Under the pieces are notes generated by a model that did no database searches, was not told the DNA's origin, and was given only the letters and a program-made list of their open reading frames with translations. From an uncultured Erysipelotrichaceae bacterium (GTDB lineage Bacteria > Bacillota_I > Bacilli_A > RF39 > UBA660), in assembly GCA_902797105.1 (NCBI GenBank), contig CADBRL010000026.1, forward strand, positions 1 to 13,738: a stretch of DNA of 13,738 bases. Direction: 5' to 3'. Both the position numbers and the translations under genes were made by a program. Every line of letters begins with the position of its first letter. Within the stretch, counting starts at the first letter, position 1. This document shows positions 1-6,327 of this stretch, piece by piece.

Positions 1-21
1 ATTTTTACCAGTCCGTTTTTT

Positions 22-45
22 AAAACTCTCATTTCTGAGAGTTTT
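22..45 (-). terminator. Hairpin after gapA, probable terminator
   Basis: A 10-bp perfect inverted repeat (arms AAAACTCTCA and TGAGAGTTTT on the plus strand) closes a 4-nt loop, which reads GAAA on the minus strand, a stable GNRA-type loop. It lies 5 nt beyond the gapA stop codon. The arm itself ends in UUUU in either direction, but there is no long separate U-run, so it may be a weak or bidirectional terminator. Confidence 0.6.
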
Positions 46-50
46 ACATT

Positions 51-1055
51 TTATTGAAACATTTTTTTAGCAGTTCTAAGCATTTGAGCAGTATAACCAT
101 ATTCATTGTCATACCAAGCAAGTACTTTAACAAGTTGAGAACCATCAGATTCCACAATATTTGTAGAAAGTCCATCAACTATTGCTCCAACTTTTTTACC
201 TAGACAATCGCTTGAAACAATTGGGTCCATTGTAAATTTAATTGTTTCATTTTGATTTTCACTAAATAATTTATTAATTTCTTCTACACTTGTATTTCTA
301 TTTAATTCTAAAGTTAAATCCACAACAGAACCATCAGCAGTTGGAACTCTTAAAGCATTACCATCAAGCTTACCAAGAAGTTCAGGAATAACTAAACCAA
401 TAGCTTTTGCTGCCCCAGTACTAGATGGAACAATATTTTGAGCACATGCTCTTCCACGTCTTGATTTAATACCCTTTTTATGAGCTATATCAAGAGTTGC
501 TTGATCATTTGTATAAGCATGAACAGTTGTCATAAAACCTTTTTTAATACCAATATTTTTTTGCAAAATATTAAGAACTGGAGCTAAACAATTTGTTGTA
601 CAACTAGCTGCACTAACAATAACATCATCATTTGTTAAAATGCTATCATTAACATTATAAACAATAGTTTTCATTTCACCTTTACCTGGAGCACTAATTA
701 ATACTTTTTTAGCACCTGCAGTAATATGTTTCATTGCATCTTCTTTTTGAGTAAATTTACCAGTACATTCAAGAACTAAGTCAACTCCAAGTTCACCCCA
801 AGGTAAATTTGCGGGATCAGTTTCACTATAAACTTTAATTCTCTTAACACCTGCAACTACTATTTCATTACCTTCTGCCTTAATTTCATCTTCATGAAAT
901 GAACCATGTACAGTATCATACTTAACTAAATAAGCTAAATCCTCTGCACTTGTTAAATCATTAATAGCTACAATATCAAAATCTGTTTGTGTAACTATTT
1001 GTCTAAAGGCTAGTCTGCCTATTCTACCAAAACCATTAATTGCTACTTTAATCAT
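51..1055 (-). CDS. gapA: Glyceraldehyde-3-phosphate dehydrogenase, type I
   Basis: Cytosolic glycolytic enzyme that oxidatively phosphorylates glyceraldehyde-3-phosphate to 1,3-bisphosphoglycerate. The 334-residue length is normal. The N-terminus carries the Rossmann motif INGFGRIGR (residues 6-14). An Asp follows the second strand (IND, residues 31-33), which favours NAD over NADP. The catalytic cysteine is in SAASCTTNC (Cys152) and the partner His in TTVHAYTND (His179). The C-terminal DNEYGY motif is present with Tyr in place of the usual Trp. The start is fixed by a strong AGGAGG 7 nt upstream, inside the 3' end of the preceding kinase gene, and the genes overlap by 8 nt (ATGATTAA). It is therefore probably translationally coupled to the kinase and transcribed from the kinase promoter. 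A hairpin follows the stop. The usual glycolytic partners (pgk, tpiA) are not seen in the window. Confidence 0.97.
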   Translation of the reverse strand: MIKVAINGFGRIGRLAFRQIVTQTDFDIVAINDLTSAEDLAYLVKYDTVHGSFHEDEIKAEGNEIVVAGVKRIKVYSETDPANLPWGELGVDLVLECTGKFTQKEDAMKHITAGAKKVLISAPGKGEMKTIVYNVNDSILTNDDVIVSAASCTTNCLAPVLNILQKNIGIKKGFMTTVHAYTNDQATLDIAHKKGIKSRRGRACAQNIVPSSTGAAKAIGLVIPELLGKLDGNALRVPTADGSVVDLTLELNRNTSVEEINKLFSENQNETIKFTMDPIVSSDCLGKKVGAIVDGLSTNIVESDGSQLVKVLAWYDNEYGYTAQMLRTAKKMFQ

Positions 1056-2694
1056 TATATCTTCCTCCTATAAATTCACGCAATATTGATTCATCATTAA
1101 CATATTCTCCCGGTATTGGAAAGAATTGTTTTAAAAAATCCACTAATCTTCTAGCTTCTTCATAATAAATGCTATCTACACTCACTGACAAAAGAAGTGG
1201 CTCAGCATAAACCTTCAAAACCCCAACCTCATATGGAAGTGCTGTATTAACTATTGTATTAGCTTGATGTATATATGGAAATATATATTTTTCTTCTCCA
1301 TTTCTAACACTCTGCCAATTATCAATAGTTTTTATAACATCATATCCACGTGTTCTATTATCCCTAACTATTCTTCTAAGTAATCTTAAATCCAGTGTTG
1401 ATACATAATTATATTTATCTATACTTAAAGGAATAAATGGGCTCAAATAAATTTTATATTTATATTTTTCATCAACATCCTTAGTAAGTTCATCATTTAA
1501 AGCATGCAAGCCTTCAATTAAAAAAATACTTTTATCAGTCATTTTAACTTCATCTTTGTAATATTCTCTAAGTCCCGTCATAAAGTTATATTTAGGAAGT
1601 TTAATACTTTCGCCTGCAAGCAACTTACTTAAGTTATCATTAAATAATTTAACATCCAAAGCTTCTAAACATTCAAAATCATACTTACCATTTTCATCTT
1701 TCGGAGTATCATCTCTATTTACAAAATAATCGTCTAAACTTATATTTATTGGATTATAACCCAAAGCTTCAAAATATGATGCTAACCTACTTGTTGTTGT
1801 TGTCTTTCCACTTGATGAAGGACCTGCAATAAGTATAAACTTAATATCTCTATTTTTCTCAATTTCTTTAGCAACATCTGCAATATTTAAATTAAACATG
1901 AGTTCACTCGATTTAATAAAGTTAATTATTTTACTATTACCAACATCTTTATTTAAATCTGTAACGTATGGCATATTTAAATTATCAAGCCATTTCTTTC
2001 CCTCAGCAAAACTTTCAATAATTTTATCATAATGAACATACTCAGGAACATTTCCATGACTTCTTGTCGTAGGAAATAAAAGTATTACTTTATTATTTCC
2101 TAAATAAACAAGTTCAAACTTACTTAAGGCTCCCGTACTATAAGGCATTAATGAATAAAAATAATTGAGTTTATTTTTAAGTTTATATAAATTAACAACC
2201 TTATCACTTATATTTTGGATATTATTTGCTTTTTCATACTCATTTTTATCTTTATAATACTTAATTGCATCCTTCGGAGAAACATTTAATTTAGTTATTA
2301 TTTCATTATCATTAATTATTTTACACATTTTCTCTTTAATAAGGGAAATATCTTCTTGTGTAAGTATCCTATGCCCTTCAATAATTCCTAACATACCTCT
2401 TGGAACACTATGTTCAAATGAAACATCAAATCCATTAAAAACTTCTTGTAAAGCCACTAAAAATAAAAATTTTAAGCCTGCTTTATAAATTCTATTACCA
2501 ATTAAGTCCTCCGTATTTATAAAATCAATTTTTACATCTTCAAGTATCTTATTATCTAAAGAAAATACTTCGTTATTTATCTTATAACCAACAATATTTT
2601 CCATATCAAAATCTTTACTAGCATCATAAAACAAAGTACCTATTCTGTACTCGTGAACAGTATTATCATTAAATGTAACTTTAACTATATCCAT
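1048..2694 (-). CDS. Uridine kinase-like nucleoside kinase with ThrRS-like N-terminus
   Basis: The 548-residue protein has the layout of the long nucleoside kinases of Firmicutes. Residues 1-60 look like a TGS domain. Residues about 70-250 resemble the threonyl-tRNA synthetase N-terminal region (HSVPRG, then LTQEDISLIKEKM). A P-loop uridine-kinase domain fills roughly residues 285-480. The Walker A motif is GPSSSGKTT (291-299), and the acidic SLDDYF segment (319-324) matches the substrate side of uridine/phosphoribulokinase folds. The predicted role is NTP-dependent phosphorylation of a nucleoside, probably uridine or cytidine. The role of the synthetase-like part is unknown for this family. 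Translation starts at an ATG preceded by AGAGGGAG. A promoter with a perfect extended -10 lies just upstream, and gapA overlaps its 3' end by 8 nt. The family is recognised with confidence; the substrate is inferred. Confidence 0.85.
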   Translation of the reverse strand: MDIVKVTFNDNTVHEYRIGTLFYDASKDFDMENIVGYKINNEVFSLDNKILEDVKIDFINTEDLIGNRIYKAGLKFLFLVALQEVFNGFDVSFEHSVPRGMLGIIEGHRILTQEDISLIKEKMCKIINDNEIITKLNVSPKDAIKYYKDKNEYEKANNIQNISDKVVNLYKLKNKLNYFYSLMPYSTGALSKFELVYLGNNKVILLFPTTRSHGNVPEYVHYDKIIESFAEGKKWLDNLNMPYVTDLNKDVGNSKIINFIKSSELMFNLNIADVAKEIEKNRDIKFILIAGPSSSGKTTTTSRLASYFEALGYNPINISLDDYFVNRDDTPKDENGKYDFECLEALDVKLFNDNLSKLLAGESIKLPKYNFMTGLREYYKDEVKMTDKSIFLIEGLHALNDELTKDVDEKYKYKIYLSPFIPLSIDKYNYVSTLDLRLLRRIVRDNRTRGYDVIKTIDNWQSVRNGEEKYIFPYIHQANTIVNTALPYEVGVLKVYAEPLLLSVSVDSIYYEEARRLVDFLKQFFPIPGEYVNDESILREFIGGRYND

Positions 2695-2717
2695 CTAATC
2701 TCCCTCTATTCTTATTA

Positions 2718-2746
2718 ATTATATCAATTTTTTTACTATTTGTGAA
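2718..2746 (-). promoter_or_regulatory. Sigma-A promoter of the kinase-gapA operon
   Basis: On the minus strand TTCACA (5/6 to consensus) is followed by a 17-nt spacer and a perfect TATAAT, with TG one base before the -10 (extended -10). It sits about 25 bp before the kinase start and is the only good promoter for both the kinase and gapA. Confidence 0.8.
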
Positions 2747-2769
2747 TAAAAAATAACATATTTTACTAT
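2740..2769 (+). promoter_or_regulatory. Candidate clpP promoter
   Basis: TTGTGA, an 18-nt spacer and TACTAT match the sigma-A consensus at 4/6 each and lie 22 bp before the clpP start. The -35 overlaps that of the divergent kinase promoter. No CtsR-type tandem heptamer operator was seen in this short spacer. The match is weak. Confidence 0.35.
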
Positions 2770-2790
2770 TATTTATGTAGGTGATATATT

Positions 2791-3369
2791 TTGAACATAA
2801 TTCCAACAGTAATTACAAAGAGTAACAATAAAGAATATGCATATGATTTATATTCTAGACTTCTTCAAGACAGAATTATATTTTTAACCGGTGAAATTGA
2901 TGATGCTATGTCAAACATCATTATAAGTGAACTTCTTTATTTAGATAACATTAATCATGAAAATATATATTTGTATATAAATTCTCCGGGTGGTGCCATA
3001 ACTTCTGGAATGGGAATTTATGACACAATGAGATTTATTGAAAGCAAAGTTATAACTATCGGAGTTGGTATGTGTGCTAGCATGGCAGCATTTATACTTT
3101 CAAGCGGAGACGAAAGATATGCTCTTCCAAATGCTGAAGTCATGATCCATCAACCACTCGGAGGTGCTCAAGGTCAAGCAACAGACATTAAAATAGCAGC
3201 TGAACGTATAATTAAACTAAAAGAAAAGCTAAACAAAATTTTAGCAGACAACACACACCAACCACTAGAAAAAATATATGAAGACACAGAAAGAGACAAT
3301 TTCTTAAGTGCCATCGAAGCTAAAGAATATGGACTGATTGATGATATCATAAAAAAGAATGAATTTTAG
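2791..3369 (+). CDS. clpP: ATP-dependent Clp protease proteolytic subunit
   Basis: Self-compartmentalising serine protease that forms the tetradecameric barrel fed by Clp ATPases. The N-terminus (NIIPTVI...YDLYSRLLQDRI) and the core are classical ClpP. The catalytic triad is Ser97 in GMCASMAAF, His120 in VMIHQPLGG and Asp169 in TERDNF. The His and Asp numbers are two lower than in Escherichia coli ClpP because the loop before RYALPN is two residues shorter. Length is 192 residues. The start is TTG, supported by AGGTGAT 5-7 nt upstream and by alignment to the family N-terminus. It is one of only two plus-strand genes here, divergent from the kinase and overlapping divIC tail to tail by 4 bp. 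A chromosome of this type often has more than one clpP, so whether this is the housekeeping copy cannot be told here. Confidence 0.95.
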   Translation: MNIIPTVITKSNNKEYAYDLYSRLLQDRIIFLTGEIDDAMSNIIISELLYLDNINHENIYLYINSPGGAITSGMGIYDTMRFIESKVITIGVGMCASMAAFILSSGDERYALPNAEVMIHQPLGGAQGQATDIKIAAERIIKLKEKLNKILADNTHQPLEKIYEDTERDNFLSAIEAKEYGLIDDIIKKNEF

Positions 3370-3377
3370 TTCATTCT
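3351..3377 (-). terminator. divIC terminator, shared 3' end with clpP
   Basis: An 8-bp perfect stem (AGAATGAA / TTCATTCT) closes a 6-nt loop. On the minus strand it is followed directly by a U5 tract, making a good intrinsic terminator for divIC. Both the clpP stop (3367-3369) and the divIC stop (3366-3368) fall in the loop. In the clpP direction there is no U-run, so clpP termination is less certain. Confidence 0.75.
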
Positions 3378-3650
3378 AATTATAACTTCCCCATCTTCAG
3401 AATACAAAAATTTTTCTTTTGCATATCTAAGAACATAATCATCATCTTGAAGTTTAGTTACTTCACTAACTAATTTTTCTTCTTCACTTAATAAATTATT
3501 GTATTTTTTATTCAAACTTGTAATTTTACTATTATTTTCCATAATTTTAGTCCAATCTCCTGCAACAGAACTAACCAAAGATATAATAAGCAGAATAATC
3601 ACGGCAGATATTACAAAAAGCCGTTTTTTTTCTTTTTTTGTTTTTTTCAT
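3366..3650 (-). CDS. divIC: Septum formation initiator DivIC/FtsB family
   Basis: Small bitopic division protein that joins FtsL and DivIB (FtsQ) in the septal complex. The 94 residues show a basic cytoplasmic N-terminus (KKTKKEKKR), one transmembrane segment at about 11-31, and an extracytoplasmic coiled coil at about 35-70. The diagnostic tail YVLRYAKEKFLYSEDGE is typical of DivIC in Firmicutes. The ATG is preceded by GAGGAGG with a 7-nt spacer. As in Bacillus it follows yabP and yabQ, but here a terminator and a separate promoter lie between yabQ and divIC. That fits constitutive expression of a division gene next to sporulation genes. The stop codon lies in its terminator loop. Confidence 0.9.
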   Translation of the reverse strand: MKKTKKEKKRLFVISAVIILLIISLVSSVAGDWTKIMENNSKITSLNKKYNNLLSEEEKLVSEVTKLQDDDYVLRYAKEKFLYSEDGEVIIRMN

Positions 3651-3677
3651 ATCGGATCCTCCTCATTCTTCACCAAG

Positions 3678-3706
3678 ATTATACAAAAAAAACTCAAAAA
3701 TATAAA
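3678..3706 (-). promoter_or_regulatory. Sigma-A promoter of divIC
   Basis: Minus strand: TTTATA (4/6), 17-nt spacer, perfect TATAAT, 28 bp before the divIC ATG. The spacer contains the U-tract of the yabQ terminator and the -35 lies in that hairpin's 3' arm and loop, so terminator and promoter are nested. Confidence 0.6.
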
Positions 3707-3719
3707 CTATAATTTTTGA
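3685..3719 (-). terminator. yabQ terminator
   Basis: An 8-bp stem (TCAAAAAT / ATTTTTGA) with a 10-nt loop is followed, after one G, by eight U residues on the minus strand. The yabQ stop codon (3707-3709) lies in the loop. The stem is AT-only apart from one pair, so it may be leaky. Confidence 0.65.
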
Positions 3720-4009
3720 ATTTTAATTTTTTTTACACAATTTTTACATTTATTATACATTTTTAACATAAAGAAAAAACCTAAAGCAACGACAATTACA
3801 AAATATGGATGAATAATTCCAAAATTAATTTTATACATTAAATAAATATATAAAATAACCATATTTATAACAAAAACAAGTGTTACTAACAACTTGATAA
3901 CATTATTATTATTACTGAGCATAAATCTATTAAATCTTGCAAACAAATAAAATACTATTCCATAAATAAAAGATACTAAGAAAGAAAGTACTTGGATATA
4001 ACTATTCAT
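3707..4009 (-). CDS. yabQ: Sporulation membrane protein YabQ-like
   Basis: A 100-residue hydrophobic protein with three predicted membrane segments, roughly residues 4-24, 38-60 and 66-83. A basic Lys/Cys-rich tail (CKNCVKKIKIQK) follows. Sequence similarity to YabQ is only generic (for example NFGIIHPYFVIVVALGFFF in the last membrane span). The position between yabP and divIC, with an ATGA start-stop overlap with yabP, is the classical yabP-yabQ-divIC order and gives the identification. In Bacillus subtilis YabQ is needed for the spore cortex and is localised to the forespore membrane; that role is inferred here. It is shorter than the Bacillus protein (about 210 residues), as in many other Firmicutes. 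Confidence 0.7.
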   Translation of the reverse strand: MNSYIQVLSFLVSFIYGIVFYLFARFNRFMLSNNNNVIKLLVTLVFVINMVILYIYLMYKINFGIIHPYFVIVVALGFFFMLKMYNKCKNCVKKIKIQKL

Positions 4010-4281
4010 TTAAATAATTTACTTATAATACTATCTTCTTTATTTTTTGTTTTACCATCAATATACATAAATGAATTAATCTTTCCTTTTATCTTTACAT
4101 TTCCATCAACAGTATCTAGTTTTAAAAGTTCAAGACCACTACCAAGTATTCTTAAATTTCCCATTACTGTTTCCATTAAAAATTCTTCATCATCAAAACT
4201 AACTATTTTATTAACTCCATTTAAACTAATACTACTTCTGTCAACAATTTTTACTTCTTGAGTACCATAAGTATTATCCAT
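4006..4281 (-). CDS. yabP: Sporulation protein YabP
   Basis: A 91-residue soluble beta-rich protein of the YabP/YqfC family. Family signatures include RSSISLNGVNKIVSFDDEEF near residues 15-34, the glycine-containing GNLRILGSGLELLKLD (42-57), and VDGNVKIKGKI followed by F-Y (59-73). In Bacillus subtilis yabP is transcribed in the mother cell under sigma-E; its product is a spore coat/cortex assembly factor. The ATG follows a GGTGAT Shine-Dalgarno, and only about 20 bp separates it from the terminator of the upstream gene. Those 20 bp contain a CATATAAT box, also found before yabG. It overlaps yabQ by 4 nt (ATGA), so the two are probably co-translated. Its presence argues that the organism sporulates or recently did. 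Confidence 0.88.
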   Translation of the reverse strand: MDNTYGTQEVKIVDRSSISLNGVNKIVSFDDEEFLMETVMGNLRILGSGLELLKLDTVDGNVKIKGKINSFMYIDGKTKNKEDSIISKLFK

Positions 4282-4307
4282 ATTATCACCAATTAATTAT
4301 ATGAAAA
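4282..4307 (-). promoter_or_regulatory. Shared sporulation-gene element, candidate sigma-E-type promoter of yabP
   Basis: Minus strand TTTTCATATA, four bases, then ATTGGTGATAAT, ending directly at the yabP ATG. CATATAAT matches the Bacillus sigma-E -10 (CATACANT) at 7 of 8 positions. An ATAAA lies 14 nt before it, in the stem of the preceding terminator, as a possible -35. The element before yabG is identical at 24 of 26 positions. A start site so near would leave GGTGAT at the extreme 5' end of the mRNA, a weakness of the promoter reading. Confidence 0.45.
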
Positions 4308-4330
4308 AAAAAGATAATTTATAACTATCT
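4304..4330 (-). terminator. Terminator of the 160-residue hypothetical gene
   Basis: An 8-bp stem (AGATAGTT / AATTATCT, one G-U pair) with a 3-nt loop is followed by a long U-tract on the minus strand. It overlaps the stop codon of the upstream gene (4325-4327). AT-rich but with a strong U-run. Confidence 0.7.
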
Positions 4331-4807
4331 GTTTGATACACGTCTACGTAAAAATAAACCATTAAGTTCAACCATTGGATCTGCAGGATCTAAACTTTCA
4401 ACATAAGCTTTTTTAGCTGCCATTTTTTCCTTTACAACTTTATCTGTCGCTTTATTTCTATATGGTTGTAATGCATTTTCTAATGTACTAGCAACTAATT
4501 CTGATGATATCCAAGGAATAACTATATCATTTTCTCCAAGAAATTCATAGCGATTTAACTCAGGAAAATAAATAATACCAGAAGCATTTAAATTTTCATA
4601 TCTAGTTTTTAAAATATCAGTATTAGTAACACCAATAGCATCAGCATTTATTTTATTTTCAGTTATATCTTCTAAAGTAAATTTCATACCAACATAAATT
4701 TCTTGTAAAAAAGTTTTATCTCCATCAAATCCTAAAACTTTAGCTCCAATTAAGGTCTTCTTATTTCTACTATCTTTATCATAAACATATTGTATACTAT
4801 ATAACAT
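4325..4807 (-). CDS. Conserved-looking hypothetical cytosolic protein
   Basis: I do not recognise this protein. The 160-residue product has no signal peptide, no membrane span and no cysteine cluster. Its N-terminal two thirds alternate short hydrophobic strands and charged loops (TLIGAKVLGFDGDKTFLQEIYVG at about 15-37, then FTLEDI, GIIYFPELNRYEFLGENDIVIPW at about 74-96). This suggests a beta-rich fold. The C-terminal third is helical and basic, ending FLRRRVSNR. The start is the ATG at 4807: AAGGAG lies 8 nt upstream, whereas a GTG three codons earlier directly abuts that Shine-Dalgarno. It has its own near-consensus promoter and its own terminator between spoVG and yabP, so it is probably strongly expressed in vegetative cells as a single-gene unit. 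No function can be assigned from sequence alone. Confidence 0.8.
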   Translation of the reverse strand: MLYSIQYVYDKDSRNKKTLIGAKVLGFDGDKTFLQEIYVGMKFTLEDITENKINADAIGVTNTDILKTRYENLNASGIIYFPELNRYEFLGENDIVIPWISSELVASTLENALQPYRNKATDKVVKEKMAAKKAYVESLDPADPMVELNGLFLRRRVSNR

Positions 4808-4839
4808 TTGATTCACTCCTTTTTAAGCGACGTTTTTTA

Positions 4840-4867
4840 ATTATACCACATATTTATCATATGTCAA
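4840..4867 (-). promoter_or_regulatory. Perfect-consensus sigma-A promoter
   Basis: Minus strand TTGACA, 16-nt spacer, TATAAT: both hexamers are perfect, and TGG precedes the -10 (extended -10). It drives the hypothetical gene starting at 4807. It is the strongest promoter by consensus match in the window. Confidence 0.9.
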
Positions 4868-4905
4868 GCTGAACTCTTTAATGATAATTTAAAATAGATT
4901 TTATC

Positions 4906-4931
4906 AAAAAAGAAGCCTTATTCAGCTTCTT
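4906..4931 (-). terminator. spoVG terminator
   Basis: A 7-bp stem (AAGAAGC / GCTTCTT) with an 8-nt loop is followed by a U-run of about 5 on the minus strand. The spoVG stop (4918-4920) lies in the loop and the 5' arm encodes its last residues (E-E-A). Confidence 0.85.
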
Positions 4932-5190
4932 CTGCAACTTTTTTATTATAAGCATCAAGAATAATTTTTTCAAATTTTTCTCTTGTTTCCTTATTTGTCG
5001 GGAAAACAACATTTTCTTCTTTGCCATCCTTATTTATTCTACCAGGCATTGAAAGGAATACTCTTGAATTGCCATCTATGATTTTAGCACCACGAATTGC
5101 TAAACAATCATCTAAGGTAAAGTCAACAAAAGCCTTTAATCTTGAACCTTCTTTTTCTCTCCTATAAATTTCTAGTTTTGTAATTTCCAT
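4918..5190 (-). CDS. spoVG: SpoVG nucleic-acid-binding regulator
   Basis: A 90-residue member of the SpoVG family, small DNA/RNA-binding regulators that affect sporulation, division and virulence traits in Firmicutes. Visible family signatures are the N-terminal MEITKLEIYR, the TLDDCLAIRGAKIIDGN segment (25-41), VFLSMPGR (44-51) and VVFPTNKETREKFEKIILDAY (61-81). A short acidic tail (AEEAE) ends the protein. Length is close to the Bacillus protein (97). The ATG follows a very strong AAGGAGGT. It has its own promoter-like sequence after veg and a terminator over its stop codon. In Bacillus spoVG lies farther away, beyond sspF, ispE and purR; here it is next to veg, so these genes are missing from the interval. 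Confidence 0.93.
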   Translation of the reverse strand: MEITKLEIYRREKEGSRLKAFVDFTLDDCLAIRGAKIIDGNSRVFLSMPGRINKDGKEENVVFPTNKETREKFEKIILDAYNKKVAEEAE

Positions 5191-5224
5191 AAATTTACCT
5201 CCTTATGATGTATTACATATTTTT

Positions 5225-5253
5225 ATTTTAATGCATAATTAATTTTTTTGCAA
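5225..5253 (-). promoter_or_regulatory. Candidate spoVG promoter
   Basis: Minus strand TTGCAA (4/6), 17-nt spacer, TAAAAT (5/6), about 35 bp before the spoVG start. No terminator is visible after veg, so read-through from veg is also possible. A sigma-H promoter as in Bacillus was not evident. Confidence 0.45.
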
Positions 5254-5267
5254 TGTATTTTTTTATT

Positions 5268-5480
5268 TTATAAATATTTTATTTTGACATCACCAGTTAT
5301 AACATCTCTATAACAAAAACTTTTTTCTTCTCCATCCACCATGACCGTAAACAAATTTGGATAAATTTTATAAAGTGTTCCTTCCAGTCTACTAACTCTG
5401 TTACGCATACCATAAACAGAAACCATTACTTTACTATTAAGCTTTTTACTTATTTCTTCTTTAACTAAATTAATATTCAT
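5268..5480 (-). CDS. veg: Veg family protein
   Basis: A 70-residue Veg homologue. The family pattern is a short helix (EEISKKL), a beta-rich core with VSVYGMRNRVSRLEGTLYKIYPNLFTVMVDG (about 21-51), and a final YRDVITGDVKI. In Bacillus subtilis Veg stimulates biofilm gene expression and is encoded right after yabG, as here. The gene starts 10 nt after the yabG stop. Its GGGGGA Shine-Dalgarno overlaps the yabG stop region, indicating co-transcription. It lacks the lysine-rich N-terminal extension of Bacillus Veg (86 residues). No own promoter or terminator is evident. Confidence 0.88.
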   Translation of the reverse strand: MNINLVKEEISKKLNSKVMVSVYGMRNRVSRLEGTLYKIYPNLFTVMVDGEEKSFCYRDVITGDVKIKYL

Positions 5481-5489
5481 TATTCCCCC

Positions 5490-6266
5490 TTATCTAGGAT
5501 AGCCTACATACATAAGTCCATTACATATAAGTCCTCCCATACCATCTTCTTTATATTTTGTTTTATCAAGTAACTTTTTTAAATCTATTTCTTTATTTCT
5601 TTCAGTTAGTGCAACGGTACTAGCGATAATAGCTGGATCCAAAGCATGAATATTAACTCTCTTGGGACTTGATGCAAAATTAGCACCAGCCTTAATTAAT
5701 TCTTCATAATCACTTTGACAAGCTCCAGCAATTATAACTAATTTCTCATGACTTTTTTCATAATTTCTTGCTGCCTTAACTGCTTTAACAAAATATGACG
5801 AATTCTTATAATTTTTAATATCTTTAGCGTCACCTTTTTTTCTATAATAAGCATCGTGTCCAGTAATAACCACAATATCTGGTCTAAATTCTTTTAATAA
5901 CATAGGTAATTGTTCATAAACATTCTTTTCATTTATTTTTTTGCCAACAGCCATTATGCCATTTCTTTTATAAAACTTTAGACATCTTGCAAGATACTCT
6001 TCATCAGAATCTATATGCAGTGCTTTCGCAGGCAAATAAAAGAACTCGCCTCGATCTAAATTATCATCAAGTAAATCAATATCATCAATTACATCATCCT
6101 CATGAATATTCTCTTCTTTCCTTAAATCCAAAATTTCAGCATCTGCTACTAATCTAACTTCAACACCTTTTAGATAGTATATTCCATCTTTTATATTAAT
6201 AACTCTAAATACAGTATCATTACCATAACTATTTCTAGTTACATAATCACCTTTTTCTATATTCAA
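5490..6266 (-). CDS. yabG: Sporulation-specific protease YabG
   Basis: Cysteine protease of the spore coat that processes coat proteins late in sporulation. The family is clear: N-terminal barrel-like GDYVTRNSYGNDTVFRV, then RPDIVVITGHDAYYRKKG, NSSYFVKAVKAAR, and AGACQSDYEELIKAGANF followed by ASSPKRVNIHALDP. Counting from the start chosen here, the proposed catalytic His and Cys are His137 (TGHDAY) and Cys183 (AGACQS). Their 46-residue spacing equals that of the reported Bacillus pair His172/Cys218. I place the start at the TTG at 6266 (258 residues, MNIEKGDYV). A GGTGAT Shine-Dalgarno lies 7 nt before it, and the upstream in-frame TTG at 6281 overlaps that site. It follows the ksgA terminator and an element shared with yabP, and precedes veg. 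Confidence 0.92.
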   Translation of the reverse strand: MNIEKGDYVTRNSYGNDTVFRVINIKDGIYYLKGVEVRLVADAEILDLRKEENIHEDDVIDDIDLLDDNLDRGEFFYLPAKALHIDSDEEYLARCLKFYKRNGIMAVGKKINEKNVYEQLPMLLKEFRPDIVVITGHDAYYRKKGDAKDIKNYKNSSYFVKAVKAARNYEKSHEKLVIIAGACQSDYEELIKAGANFASSPKRVNIHALDPAIIASTVALTERNKEIDLKKLLDKTKYKEDGMGGLICNGLMYVGYPR

Positions 6267-6270
6267 AATA

Positions 6271-6296
6271 ATTATCACCAATAAAGTATATGAAAA
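6271..6296 (-). promoter_or_regulatory. Shared sporulation-gene element, candidate promoter of yabG
   Basis: Minus strand TTTTCATATA, four bases, ATTGGTGATAAT, ending 4 nt before the yabG TTG. CATATACT matches the sigma-E -10 (CATACANT) at 7 of 8. It also resembles the sigma-K -10 (CATANNNTA) at 8 of 9; Bacillus yabG is a sigma-K gene. The same element stands before yabP with two differences in 26. The predicted transcript would have almost no leader ahead of GGTGAT. Confidence 0.45.
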
Positions 6297-6301
6297 TTAT
6301 C

Positions 6302-6327
6302 AAAAAAAATTACCCTTATTGGGTAAC
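6302..6327 (-). terminator. ksgA terminator
   Basis: A 7-bp stem (GTTACCC / GGGTAAT on the minus strand, one G-U pair) closes a 5-nt loop and is followed by a U7-8 tract. The ksgA stop codon (6316-6318) is in the loop. Confidence 0.85.

Noticed and set aside
2695..2790. CtsR operator before clpP
   Set aside because: No tandem GGTCAAA-like heptamers are present in the spacer.
5191..5267. Terminator between veg and spoVG
   Set aside because: The spacer is AT-rich, but I found no stem followed by a U-run on the minus strand.
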